Source: Candidatus Gastranaerophilales bacterium
GTDB lineage: Bacteria; Cyanobacteriota; Vampirovibrionia; Gastranaerophilales; Gastranaerophilaceae
Assembly (NCBI GenBank): GCA_028693235.1
Contig: JAQUVW010000002.1
Span: 1 to 64,000 of the forward strand
Direction of reading: 5' to 3'
Length of the DNA: 64,000 bases
Position numbers and translations under genes: made by a program. Below are positions 47,538-55,615 of this stretch, one piece after another (position 1 is the stretch's first letter; each line of letters opens with the position of its first letter). A model generated the notes under the pieces. It searched no databases and was not told the origin of the DNA. It worked only from the letters and a program-made list of their open reading frames with translations.

Positions 47538-48179
47538 TTAGTATTTTTGATTAAAATAATGCAACCTTGTAACAGGCCAAAATAGAACTGTTGCTTTTCC
47601 GATAACTCGTTCTTTAGGCAAAAGTCCCCAATAGCGTGAATCTTGAGAGTTTCCACGGTTGTCGCCCATCATAAAATATTCGCCATCAGGAATAGTTAAA
47701 GGTCCGCAATACATATTGGGCATACAAGGCGAATAGTCATATTTACTTTGGATATAAGGTTCTTTTATTGGTTTTCCGTTAATCAAAATACTATATGAAC
47801 CGTCAGAATTATTTGCAACTTCAAACTTTTCACCGGGAAGCCCGATTACACGTTTGATATAAGCTCTATCCGTACAAGCAAAGCCTGTCAATCTTCTGAA
47901 TACTGACCAAAAATCTGTTTGCAAATCTTCATCAGGCGGATAAAAGACCATAATATCGCCACGTTTTGGAGAAGAGAAAAATCTCGTCACTCTTTCAACA
48001 AAAACCCTGTCGCCTTCAAGCAAAGTCGGGTGCATGGAAGCAGACGGAATCCATCTTATCTCTCCGATGAAAAACCTTATCACAACTACCATCACTATGA
48101 CAAAAACAACAGTTTCGAATGTTTCTTTTAAAAATGCTTTTATTTTTTCTTCGTTTATTTTCAATTTTTTAAACCTCAC
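47538..48179 (-). CDS. lepB: Signal peptidase I
   Basis: The 213-residue membrane protease has one N-terminal TM segment (TVVFVIVMVVVIRFFIG), the catalytic serine in PSASMHPTL, the catalytic lysine in AYIKRVIGLPGE, and MGDNRGNSQDSRYWGLL. A Cys-containing insert (CMPNMYCGP) is present. It removes Sec/Tat signal peptides at the outer face of the inner membrane. The only suitable start is GTG 48177-48179, inside the 3' end of the polyprenyl synthase gene (11-bp overlap), so translation is probably coupled. Confidence 0.93.
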   Translation of the reverse strand: MRFKKLKINEEKIKAFLKETFETVVFVIVMVVVIRFFIGEIRWIPSASMHPTLLEGDRVFVERVTRFFSSPKRGDIMVFYPPDEDLQTDFWSVFRRLTGFACTDRAYIKRVIGLPGEKFEVANNSDGSYSILINGKPIKEPYIQSKYDYSPCMPNMYCGPLTIPDGEYFMMGDNRGNSQDSRYWGLLPKERVIGKATVLFWPVTRLHYFNQKY

Positions 48180-49095
48180 AAATATGTTGGCACAATTTTA
48201 CAATAGATTGTTTATATTGATTATCCTCAATAAACCCGAGATAATCAATAGCGGATTTTGCATATAAAGCAATTAAATTTTTGGTATCATCTATAGCACT
48301 TGAATTTTTAAGCTTTTTTACAAGCTCATCATTTGGTAAAGACAATAGATTTTTATCTTCTTTTAACAAGAAAATTATAGGAGCGGTATAATTTCCATTT
48401 TTCAAATCCTCTTCATAAGGCTTTGAGTCATCAAGATTTAAAAGGCTCACCAAGTCATCTCTAATTTGAAAAGCCAGTCCGAAATTGATTGCAAAACCTG
48501 AAATTTCTTTTGCATAATTTTTTTCATCCGAAAGTAAAACACAAGATAACAAGATAGCTTCAAACAACAGTGCTGTTTTCAACTTAGACTTTTCGATATA
48601 TTCTTCAAGCGAAACTATTTCGTTTTTTTCAAAATATTGAAAAATCTCTCCGCTGCAAATTTTTGTCAAAGATTTTGTATAGATATGAATAATATCATTT
48701 CTATTGAGTGAAATTAACTCCTCTAAAGCGAGTGAAAGCAAAAAATCACCTGCAATTACAGCCAATTGATTATCAAATTCTGCATTAATTGTTTTTTGAC
48801 CGCGTCTTTTATCTGAATTGTCGATTACATCATCGTGAATAAGAGTTGCATTGTGGATTAACTCAGTCGATGCAGCCAATTTTATAATATCTTTTTTTAT
48901 CGGCTTGTTTAAAGCTTTAACCAATAAAAAGCACAACAACGAACGCAATCTCTTTGACTTAGAAAATATGAAATTATTCAAAAACAGATTTAAAGGTGTT
49001 TCATTAGCATTGATAAGAATTTCGAGTTTTCTCTCTAATTCTCTCATTTCCTCGTTTACAGGTTCAATATTTACCTTAAAAGTACTCAATAACAT
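48169..49095 (-). CDS. Polyprenyl diphosphate synthase
   Basis: The 308-residue trans-prenyltransferase has the first aspartate motif LIHDDVIDN (DDxxD) with the following RRGQKTIN. In the second motif, FQIRDDLVS, Ser stands where the last Asp of DDxxD is usual. KPYEEDLKNGNYTAPI follows. It extends allylic diphosphates, probably for quinone or lipid-carrier side chains. Start is uncertain: ATG 49093-49095 touches the AGGAG site directly, while TTG 49087-49089 six bases downstream of AGGAG may be the true start. Confidence 0.85.
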   Translation of the reverse strand: MLLSTFKVNIEPVNEEMRELERKLEILINANETPLNLFLNNFIFSKSKRLRSLLCFLLVKALNKPIKKDIIKLAASTELIHNATLIHDDVIDNSDKRRGQKTINAEFDNQLAVIAGDFLLSLALEELISLNRNDIIHIYTKSLTKICSGEIFQYFEKNEIVSLEEYIEKSKLKTALLFEAILLSCVLLSDEKNYAKEISGFAINFGLAFQIRDDLVSLLNLDDSKPYEEDLKNGNYTAPIIFLLKEDKNLLSLPNDELVKKLKNSSAIDDTKNLIALYAKSAIDYLGFIEDNQYKQSIVKLCQHICEV

Positions 49096-49186
49096 CTCCT
49101 GAACATTTGCCCTGATTATAACATAAATAGCAAAAATTTTTTTTTGAAGGTTTATAATAAACAAGAAAAATTTGCGAGGAATTACA

Positions 49187-49642
49187 ATGACATTAAATAA
49201 TTCAATATTTCCAAAATACGACTTCATATCTTCTACAAAAATGCCTGAAGAAACTCAAAAGCCTGAAATGAAAGTTGATGAGGCATTAAATGCTCCTGTT
49301 AAAAGCACTGAAAATCAAGAAGCACCACAACTTCCTAAACAACCTCAAAATGATGAGTTTAAACCGTCAATTTTTGACAAAATAATGGAAAACACAATAA
49401 ATCCCCACGACATTAATGACACGGTAGAAGTCCCAAGAAGTATATTTAAAGGATATTTGAGCTTCATGCTTGGAACCTGTGTCGCAAGCATCGGCGGATT
49501 AATCTCCAAAGCAAAACCTTTCGGGAAAGAATTAAAAGCCATTCCAAACCTCCTAACCGCTGTTTCGGTAGGACTAACAGCAATCGGGACTTTTGAATTT
49601 GTTAAACCTTTTATGGTTCACAAAAATAAAGAACAAAAATAA
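49187..49642 (+). CDS. Hypothetical membrane-associated protein (151 aa)
   Basis: ATG 49187 follows GAGG. The first ~80 residues are polar and Pro/Glu/Gln-rich (PEETQKPEMKVDEALNAPVK). The C-terminal third has two hydrophobic segments (YLSFMLGTCVASIGGLI and LLTAVSVGLTAIGTFEFV). No family recognised; similar polar-plus-two-helix proteins occur at 58579 and 63214. It diverges from the polyprenyl synthase gene. Confidence 0.6.
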   Translation: MTLNNSIFPKYDFISSTKMPEETQKPEMKVDEALNAPVKSTENQEAPQLPKQPQNDEFKPSIFDKIMENTINPHDINDTVEVPRSIFKGYLSFMLGTCVASIGGLISKAKPFGKELKAIPNLLTAVSVGLTAIGTFEFVKPFMVHKNKEQK

Positions 49643-50635
49643 TTAATTCATATTTTTTAATTTTTTATTCCACTCATAAGCAGTTTCAATTGAATGTTCA
49701 AGGCTTTTTTGAGGATTCCAACCGAGCAAATTTTTAGCCTTTTCAGAATCTGCAAATAAAACCGCAGGGTCACCTTGACGTCTTTTGCAAACTTCGACAT
49801 CTATTTCAATATTCAATGTCTTTTTAACCGCATTCAAGATTTCCTTTACGCTGTAGCCATGCATTGAACCTAAATTAAAAATTTCGCTTTTTTGATTTTT
49901 AACCAAATAATCTAACGCCAATTTGTGAGCATCAGCTATATCTTCAACGTTAATATAATCCCTTACACAAGTGCCGTCTTTTGTATCATAGTCGTCGCCA
50001 AAGATTTTAAAGACGCCGCCATTGACAATTTTTTTCATCAAATTTGTAATTAATCTTGTTTCCCCCGGATACCATTCGCCGGTTCTGTTTTTCCCATCTG
50101 CACCGATTACGTTGAAATATCTTAAAATAACAAATTTTATCCCATACGCAAGCTCATAATCACGAAGCATTCCTTCTACTGCAAGCTTTGTAGCCCCATA
50201 AGGATTAACAGGATTTACAGGGTGTTTTTCATCAATCGGCAAATATTCTTGCTCACCATAAACAGAGCAGCTTGAAGATAAAACAATATTTTTTACATTA
50301 TTTTCAACCATTGCATCTAATAGATTTAAAGAGCCCAAAACATTGTTGCTATAGTATTTTTGAGGGTCAACAACAGATTCGCTGACAATAGACATTGCTG
50401 CACAATGCAAAACAGAGTCTATTTTATACTCTTTAAAAACCTGATTTATTTCTTCAAAATTTTTCAAATCACCTTTTACAAAATTCGCACTCGGATATTC
50501 TTTTATAATTTCATCAATTATTTCTTTATGTCCGATAGAAAAATTATCGAATATAACAACATCTTCATCTTTTTCAAGCAAATTCAACGCTGTCTGAGAG
50601 CCAATATAGCCTGCTCCACCTGTTATTAAAATCAT
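49643..50635 (-). CDS. galE: UDP-glucose 4-epimerase
   Basis: The 330-residue SDR enzyme begins MILITGGAGYIGSQTALNLL (NAD site). It has the SSSCSVYGE serine, the catalytic YGATK (Tyr-x3-Lys), RYFNVIGAD and the GDDYDTKDGTCVRDYI substrate loop. It interconverts UDP-glucose and UDP-galactose for envelope polysaccharides. It is divergent from the UDP-glucuronate decarboxylase gene 71 bp away; together they form a nucleotide-sugar pair. Confidence 0.95.
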   Translation of the reverse strand: MILITGGAGYIGSQTALNLLEKDEDVVIFDNFSIGHKEIIDEIIKEYPSANFVKGDLKNFEEINQVFKEYKIDSVLHCAAMSIVSESVVDPQKYYSNNVLGSLNLLDAMVENNVKNIVLSSSCSVYGEQEYLPIDEKHPVNPVNPYGATKLAVEGMLRDYELAYGIKFVILRYFNVIGADGKNRTGEWYPGETRLITNLMKKIVNGGVFKIFGDDYDTKDGTCVRDYINVEDIADAHKLALDYLVKNQKSEIFNLGSMHGYSVKEILNAVKKTLNIEIDVEVCKRRQGDPAVLFADSEKAKNLLGWNPQKSLEHSIETAYEWNKKLKNMN

Positions 50636-50706
50636 TACATTTCCTTTTTATTAATTATTATATTAAAATAAAGAGTAATAACATACAAGTTAAATTGAGA
50701 AGTTTC

Positions 50707-51645
50707 ATGAAAAAAATATTAATTACAGGCGGTGCTGGTTTTATAGGAAGCAATTTATGCGAAAATTTATTATCCGAAGATAATTATATATATTGCCTCG
50801 ACGATTTCACATCAGGGTCAAAAAGCAATATTCAAGAATTTTTAAATAATAAGAATTTTGAATTTATTAAACACAATGTTATAAACCCGATTGATATAAT
50901 GGTAGATGAAATCTACCATCTTGCATGCCCTGCAAGTCCTGTTTATTACCAAAAAGACCCGATTAAAACTCTCAAAACCTCGATTTGGGGGATAAACAAT
51001 ATGCTTGAGCTCGCACTAAAATATAATGCGAAAATTCTTTACACTTCAACATCTGAAGTCTACGGCGACCCACTTGTCCACCCCCAAAAAGAAAGCTATT
51101 GGGGCAATGTAAACCCAATCGGGATAAGAAGTTGCTATGATGAGGGCAAAAGAGCTGCAGAAACTTTGCTGACAGACTATAGAAGAGCTTATAACATCAA
51201 TGCCAAAACAGTTAGAATTTTCAATACCTTCGGTCCCAAAATGGCACAAAATGACGGACGTGTAATTTCAAACTTCATCACACAAGCTTTAGATAACAAA
51301 GATATAACGGTTTATGGCGACGGTTCACAAACAAGAAGCATTTGCTACGTTGATGATACAATAAGCGGCTTAAGAACCCTTATGGCGTCTGACTTTAAAG
51401 GACCTGTCAATATCGGTAACAACAAAGAATTAACTATAAACGAGATTGCAGAATTAATTATAAAATTGACAAATTCAAAATCAAAAATCATACACTTACA
51501 ACTCCCATCTGATGACCCTAAAAAAAGAAGACCTGATTTGAGAACAGCAAAAGAAAATTTAAACTGGGAGCCGAAAACCGACCTGATAGAAGCCCTAAAC
51601 ACCACTATTCAATATTTCAGCTCAAATAAATGTATTGAATTATAG
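50707..51645 (+). CDS. UDP-glucuronate decarboxylase (UDP-xylose synthase family)
   Basis: The 312-residue SDR enzyme has ILITGGAGFIGSNLC, the UXS-specific IYHLACPASPVYYQKDPIKT, the TSTSEVYGDP active-site segment, SCYDEGKRAAE (Tyr-x3-Lys with the UXS Glu-Gly), RIFNTFGPKM and VYGDGSQTRSICYVDD. It converts UDP-glucuronate to UDP-xylose. ATG 50707 gives the family start; four upstream codons are in frame without a better ribosome site. It ends at a strong terminator. Confidence 0.9.
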   Translation: MKKILITGGAGFIGSNLCENLLSEDNYIYCLDDFTSGSKSNIQEFLNNKNFEFIKHNVINPIDIMVDEIYHLACPASPVYYQKDPIKTLKTSIWGINNMLELALKYNAKILYTSTSEVYGDPLVHPQKESYWGNVNPIGIRSCYDEGKRAAETLLTDYRRAYNINAKTVRIFNTFGPKMAQNDGRVISNFITQALDNKDITVYGDGSQTRSICYVDDTISGLRTLMASDFKGPVNIGNNKELTINEIAELIIKLTNSKSKIIHLQLPSDDPKKRRPDLRTAKENLNWEPKTDLIEALNTTIQYFSSNKCIEL

Positions 51646-51652
51646 ACAAAAC

Positions 51653-51676
51653 AAGGGCATTAAGCCCTTATTTTTT
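51653..51676 (+). terminator. Terminator of the UDP-glucuronate decarboxylase gene
   Basis: AAGGGC (51653-51658) and GCCCTT (51664-51669) around ATTAA, followed by ATTTTTT. It overlaps the stop codon of the convergent gene at 51675. Confidence 0.85.
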
Positions 51677-52028
51677 ACGGATACACCCTAAAGACAGGAA
51701 CATCATTGAAATTATTTGGGATAAGAGTTTGAACAAACCCGTTATCTGCTTTTATTTTCAGACTCCAATAATAATCTTGAAAACAAGATTTTTTAGTGCT
51801 TAAAGAATTTGTTTCATCAGCCGTTAAATTCATACATACAATGCCGTTTTGCGGATTTTTAAATTCTTTTGCAATGACAGATTTAGCCTCAGTGTCATTT
51901 AAGTGTTTTTTCACAAAAAAATACAAATTATACTGCGAGATATCTGTATTAATTTTGAAAGTAAATGAAGCCGAATCTCCTTTGTAACCCGAAATCATAA
52001 ATGTTTTTTCATCTAAGTTAAAAGTCAT
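51675..52028 (-). CDS. Small beta-sandwich protein resembling phage baseplate (BppU-type) domains
   Basis: The 117-residue protein begins MTFNLDEKTFMISGYKGDSA and continues with FTFKINTDISQYNLYFFVKK, LTADETNSL and DYYWSLKIKADNGFVQTLIP. This pattern (KGD-S/T start, LT-x-E-T, Y-W-x-L-K) resembles the N-terminal domain of phage baseplate upper proteins. I make this link by eye, without profile search. ATG 52026-52028 lies 11 bases after AAAGGA. No other phage gene adjoins, so it may be a domesticated or stand-alone element. Its promoter contains a perfect palindrome. Confidence 0.6.
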   Translation of the reverse strand: MTFNLDEKTFMISGYKGDSASFTFKINTDISQYNLYFFVKKHLNDTEAKSVIAKEFKNPQNGIVCMNLTADETNSLSTKKSCFQDYYWSLKIKADNGFVQTLIPNNFNDVPVFRVYP

Positions 52029-52054
52029 AGTGCATAATTCCTTTCTATAAGAAT

Positions 52055-52094
52055 AGGATAGCACCCTTTTTGCATATTTGTCAACGCACGTTGA
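52055..52094 (-). promoter_or_regulatory. Promoter with overlapping palindromic operator
   Basis: On the minus strand the -35 is TTGACA (52079-52084), followed by an 18-bp spacer and -10 TATCCT (52055-52060). The -35 overlaps the perfect 6+2+6 palindrome TCAACGCACGTTGA (52081-52094). A repressor dimer bound there would block the promoter of the 51675-52028 gene. Confidence 0.55.
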
Positions 52095-52125
52095 TTAATA
52101 AATAAAGAAGTAAAAAAGAAAAGAC

Positions 52126-52153
52126 TTGAAAAATATTTTTTGCCATGTATAAT
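52126..52153 (+). promoter_or_regulatory. tRNA-Gly promoter
   Basis: The -35 TTGAAA (52126-52131) and -10 TATAAT (52148-52153) are separated by 16 bp. The start is expected near 52160, ten bases before the mature tRNA. Confidence 0.75.
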
Positions 52154-52169
52154 TAAAAACACAGACTAT

Positions 52170-52244
52170 GCGAGAGTAGTTCAGTGGTAGAATACTTCCT
52201 TGCCAAGGAAGGGGTCGCGAGTTCGAGCCTCGTCTCTCGCTCCA
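52170..52244 (+). tRNA. tRNA-Gly(GCC)
   Basis: The complete cloverleaf has acceptor GCGAGAG/CTCTCGC, D-arm GTTC/GAAT, anticodon stem CTTCC/GGAAG with loop TTGCCAA (anticodon GCC), and T-arm GCGAG-TTCGAGC-CTCGT. The CCA end is encoded (52242-52244). It is a single-gene transcription unit with its own promoter and terminator. All pairings can be read directly. Confidence 0.97.
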
Positions 52245-52245
52245 T

Positions 52246-52274
52246 AAAGGAATCACATTTTGTGGTTCCTTTTT
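52246..52274 (+). terminator. Terminator of tRNA-Gly
   Basis: AAAGGAATCACA (52246-52257) pairs with TGTGGTTCCTTT (one G-U pair) over TTT, then a T run. It starts one base after the CCA end. Confidence 0.85.
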
Positions 52275-52448
52275 AGTTTCTATAATTATAACCTTTCTGT
52301 CCGTTGTCGTGCACTTAACTGCTGAATTTGTTAAGCAAATACAACATAATTTTCTAGGAATTGATTTTTCGTATCCTTGCTAATGGGTTTAATATACAAA
52401 AGAGAATACCGTAAAATTTTCTACGATTTTTATGATAACATTATATTC

Positions 52449-52910
52449 ATGAAAATTAATCGATACACTGAAAGTTTAGAATATAATTTAGAGGCAACTG
52501 CACGAGTCTTGCAAGAAGCTGTTTCTGTTAAATTTAAAGAACTAAATTTTGGTATTTCTTATGATGAATTTATAATTTTAGATGAAATTTTACATACACC
52601 GGGCATTTTACAAATTGAGTTAGCAAAAAGAATTCTTAAAGGTCGAGCTTACACAGGGAAATTCTTAATCGCTTTAGAAGAAAAAGGCTATATTGAAAGA
52701 AGAACTGCAATTAAAGGTAAAAGACAAGTTGTTATGCCAAATTATATAACAGAAGAAGGTATAAAAGTCCATAAAATTGCAGTACAAACTGTTAAGGATT
52801 TTGATGCGGATATTTTAGGTGCAACTAGAGAAGATTTGCAACCGATTATGTTTTTTTTGAAGACGCTTAAAAACAATATAGAAGAAAAATACAGAGTTAA
52901 ATTTCTCTAA
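52449..52910 (+). CDS. MarR-family transcriptional regulator
   Basis: The 153-residue product (MKINRYTESLEYN start) has a winged helix-turn-helix typical of MarR: ISYDEFIILDEIL, GILQIELAKRILKGRAYTGKFL (recognition region), LEEKGYIERR and the wing KGKRQVVMPNYITEEG. Such proteins dimerise on palindromes and release in the presence of drugs or phenolics. It lies 135 bp upstream of emrA on the same strand and is the obvious candidate to bind the palindromes there. The frame is open further upstream to a TTG, but family homology fits ATG 52449, which has little Shine-Dalgarno. Confidence 0.88.
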   Translation: MKINRYTESLEYNLEATARVLQEAVSVKFKELNFGISYDEFIILDEILHTPGILQIELAKRILKGRAYTGKFLIALEEKGYIERRTAIKGKRQVVMPNYITEEGIKVHKIAVQTVKDFDADILGATREDLQPIMFFLKTLKNNIEEKYRVKFL

Positions 52911-52938
52911 ATCCATTATTTTTCTAAAACTCTTTTAT

Positions 52939-52960
52939 TAAACTAATTAATATTAGTTTA
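52939..52960. promoter_or_regulatory. Perfect 22-bp palindrome upstream of emrA
   Basis: TAAACTAAT and ATTAGTTTA (52939-52947 and 52952-52960) are perfect inverted halves around TAAT. It lies just upstream of the putative -35 of the emrA promoter, and in size and AT-richness it resembles MarR operators. Confidence 0.6.
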
Positions 52961-52967
52961 TTCTTTG

Positions 52968-53014
52968 TTGTTTAAAAAATTTTGTAGTATATTAATATTG
53001 TAGAATTTTCTACA
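52968..53014 (+). promoter_or_regulatory. emrA promoter with second palindrome at the start site
   Basis: A candidate promoter is TTGTTT (52968-52973), 16-bp spacer, TATTAA (52990-52995). A second perfect palindrome, TGTAGAATTTTCTACA (52999-53014), covers the expected transcription start. Together with the palindrome at 52939 it brackets the promoter. Confidence 0.5.
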
Positions 53015-53045
53015 GGTGAATTAAGTACATTTTTGATAAGGATTT

Positions 53046-54044
53046 ATGATAATGGAAGAAAAAGAAAAAATTAAAAAACAAGAAAAAAGAAACCCAAATA
53101 AAATATTCATAATTGCTATAGCCTTCTTGATATTAATATTTGGTTGCAAGTTCATCTACGATGAATTAGGTTATGTTTCAACCGATGATGCTTATGTCGA
53201 AACAACAACAGTACAAGTTTCACCAAAAGTTTCAGGTCAGCTTGTTAAAGTATTGGTTAGTGATAATCAAAAGGTTAAAAAAGGTGATTTAATTGCTGTT
53301 ATCGAAGATAATGACTACAAAATAAAACTTGCACAAGCTAGTGCAAAATATGAACAAGCAATACAAAACCAAAAGAATGCAAAAGCAAATCATGAATCTG
53401 TCCAAACACAAATCGCAACAGCAAAAGCCGATTATGAAAGATACAAACATTCTTATGAAGCAGGTGCTGTATCAAAACAAGCTTATGATGCGGCAAAAAC
53501 AAAATATGATAGCGTAAAAGCAACTTTGACAAACAGTTCTGAAGCTTTAATTACAAAAGACGGAAAAAGTGTTGCTGACGCTCAAATTGCGGAATTAAAA
53601 GCACTGAAAAATCAAGCAGAACTATATTTATCATACACAAGGATTTATGCACCACAAGATGGGACAATTGCGGGCAAAAAAGCATCTGTCGGAATGTTAG
53701 TTCAACCGGGAACCCCTTTATTAACAATCGTTCCACATAATGTTTGGGTTATTGCAAACTATAAAGAAAACCAGCTTGAACATATTGAAATTGGTCAAGA
53801 AGTTGAAATCAAAGTCGATGCATATCCTCATCAAAAGTTCACCGGCAAAATTGACAGTTTTCAAAGAGCATCAGGAGCTAAATCTTCTATGTTTCCACCA
53901 GAAAATGCTGTTGGTTCTTTTGTAAAAATAGTTCAAAGAATTCCTGTAAAAATAGTATTTACAGACCTAACCGAAGAACAAATGAAGAAGATAATTCCCG
54001 GAATGAGTGTTGAGCCAAAAGTTAATATCAGAAAAGCGATTTAG
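53046..54044 (+). CDS. emrA: EmrA-type membrane fusion protein (HlyD family)
   Basis: The 332-residue adaptor has a cytoplasmic basic start, one TM (IFIIAIAFLILIFGCKFIY), then DELGYVSTDDAYVETTTVQ, the EmrA/HlyD-type periplasmic start. A lipoyl domain split by a coiled-coil hairpin follows (KIKLAQASAKYEQAIQNQKN ... YLSYTRIYAPQDGTIAGKKA), then a beta-barrel with FPPENAVGSFVKIVQRIPV, typical for EmrA. It connects the EmrB pump to the outer-membrane channel. ATG 53046 and ATG 53052 are both possible; AAGGA spacing favours the second slightly. Confidence 0.93.
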   Translation: MIMEEKEKIKKQEKRNPNKIFIIAIAFLILIFGCKFIYDELGYVSTDDAYVETTTVQVSPKVSGQLVKVLVSDNQKVKKGDLIAVIEDNDYKIKLAQASAKYEQAIQNQKNAKANHESVQTQIATAKADYERYKHSYEAGAVSKQAYDAAKTKYDSVKATLTNSSEALITKDGKSVADAQIAELKALKNQAELYLSYTRIYAPQDGTIAGKKASVGMLVQPGTPLLTIVPHNVWVIANYKENQLEHIEIGQEVEIKVDAYPHQKFTGKIDSFQRASGAKSSMFPPENAVGSFVKIVQRIPVKIVFTDLTEEQMKKIIPGMSVEPKVNIRKAI

Positions 54045-54052
54045 GGGTTGCA

Positions 54053-55615
54053 ATGGCAAACGATACAACAATAGAAAACTGGAGTCCAAAGTACAGTTCT
54101 TGGACAATCGCTTTACCTGTATTGATGGCTGTGTTTATTTTTGCACTTAATGAGACCATTTCAAACGTAGCACTGGTAAACATTGCAGGGGCACTTTCTA
54201 TAAGTATGAACGAGTCGACTTGGATTATCACAAGTTATCTTATGGCAAGTGGTATAGCAATTGCAATGGTAGGATTTTTAGCCAAAATATTGGGACGAAA
54301 AAAACTCTTTATCTCCGCTGTAATTTTATTTACAGTATCATCATTTACTTGTGCAATTTCAAACTCAATGCTTATGATGGTTGTTTCCAGATTCTTTCAA
54401 GGAATCGGAGGAGGAGCATTATTACCGTTAGGACAGGCAATCATTTTAGAAACTTTTCCCCCAAATGAAAGACAAAAAGCGATGGCAATTTTTGGGTTAG
54501 TTTTTATTTTAGCACCTGTAATAGGTCCGATTCTTGGTGGCTGGATTACCGAAAACTGGTGCTGGCAATGGATTTTTTTAATTGATATTCCTCTTGGAAT
54601 TATTTGTGCATTATGGCTTAAAAAAATTCTCGAGGATCCACCTTATGCAAGAAAAGAAAAGAATGTAAAAATTGATACAGTTGGTATAACTTTCCTTTCA
54701 CTATGGCTGATTTCAATGCAAATCGTATTAGATAAAGGAAATGATGCCGATTGGTTTGGCTCAGCTTGGGTGTGTTGGCTAAGTGCTTTTTCTATAATTT
54801 GTGCGATTATATTTTTTGTATCTCAATTTAAAAACAAAGAACCGCTTTTGAATTTACGAATTTTAAAAGACCCGACTTATTTTTGGGGAACTTTTATTCA
54901 AGTAATCTTGATGGCGGTTTTCCTTGCATCAGCATCACTCTTGCCTTCTATGCTACAAAACCTTATGGGCTACACATCATATTTAAGTGGGCTTTCTATG
55001 GGCATAAGGGGGGCAGGAAATTTAATTGCGTTGTTTGCATATTTTATTATAGCTAAACACTTAGGTGATAGAAGAATTGCAGCAATTGGATTGTTCTTTT
55101 TAGGCTTGGGAAGTTGGTATTTTGGAATGATTAATCTTGAAATAAACCTAAATTCTATCGCAATTCCAAACATCTTCTACGGAGCGGGAATCTTCCTTTC
55201 TTTAACACCATTGGTTCCGCTTTCTTGTGCAACTATTGATAATAAAGATTTAACAAATGCCTCAGGTATTCAAAACCTTTTAAAAAACACTGGCGGAGCA
55301 ATTGGAACTTCAATATCCGTAACAATGATTTCAAGATTTTCTCAAATGCATCAAATGATGATGGTTCGAAATTTAAATTACACAAATGACACTTTTATGG
55401 AAAAAATAAATGCTGCAACTGCAACCTTTTCAAACAACGTAGATCCGATAACAGCACAAGGAATTGCTCATGGAATGGTTTATGGCGAATTGGTTAAACA
55501 AGCACACTTATGGGGTTATATAGACACTTTCAGATGGTTTGCTGTTGTAACCTTCTTGTTAATCCCGTTACTACTATTTATAAAAAAACCAAAAGAGGTA
55601 AAAGATGAAAAATAA
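54053..55615 (+). CDS. emrB: EmrB-type DHA2 drug/proton antiporter (14 TM, MFS)
   Basis: The 520-residue protein has the 14-helix DHA2 layout. SWTIALPVLMAVFIFALNET starts TM1, SYLMASGIAIAMVGFLA and the loop AKILGRKKLF fill motif A, and GGGALLPLGQAIILETFPP and VIGPILGGWITENWCWQWIF (motif C) follow. It exports hydrophobic toxicants by proton antiport. It starts eight bp after emrA and overlaps the channel gene by 11 bp. Confidence 0.95.
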   Translation: MANDTTIENWSPKYSSWTIALPVLMAVFIFALNETISNVALVNIAGALSISMNESTWIITSYLMASGIAIAMVGFLAKILGRKKLFISAVILFTVSSFTCAISNSMLMMVVSRFFQGIGGGALLPLGQAIILETFPPNERQKAMAIFGLVFILAPVIGPILGGWITENWCWQWIFLIDIPLGIICALWLKKILEDPPYARKEKNVKIDTVGITFLSLWLISMQIVLDKGNDADWFGSAWVCWLSAFSIICAIIFFVSQFKNKEPLLNLRILKDPTYFWGTFIQVILMAVFLASASLLPSMLQNLMGYTSYLSGLSMGIRGAGNLIALFAYFIIAKHLGDRRIAAIGLFFLGLGSWYFGMINLEINLNSIAIPNIFYGAGIFLSLTPLVPLSCATIDNKDLTNASGIQNLLKNTGGAIGTSISVTMISRFSQMHQMMMVRNLNYTNDTFMEKINAATATFSNNVDPITAQGIAHGMVYGELVKQAHLWGYIDTFRWFAVVTFLLIPLLLFIKKPKEVKDEK

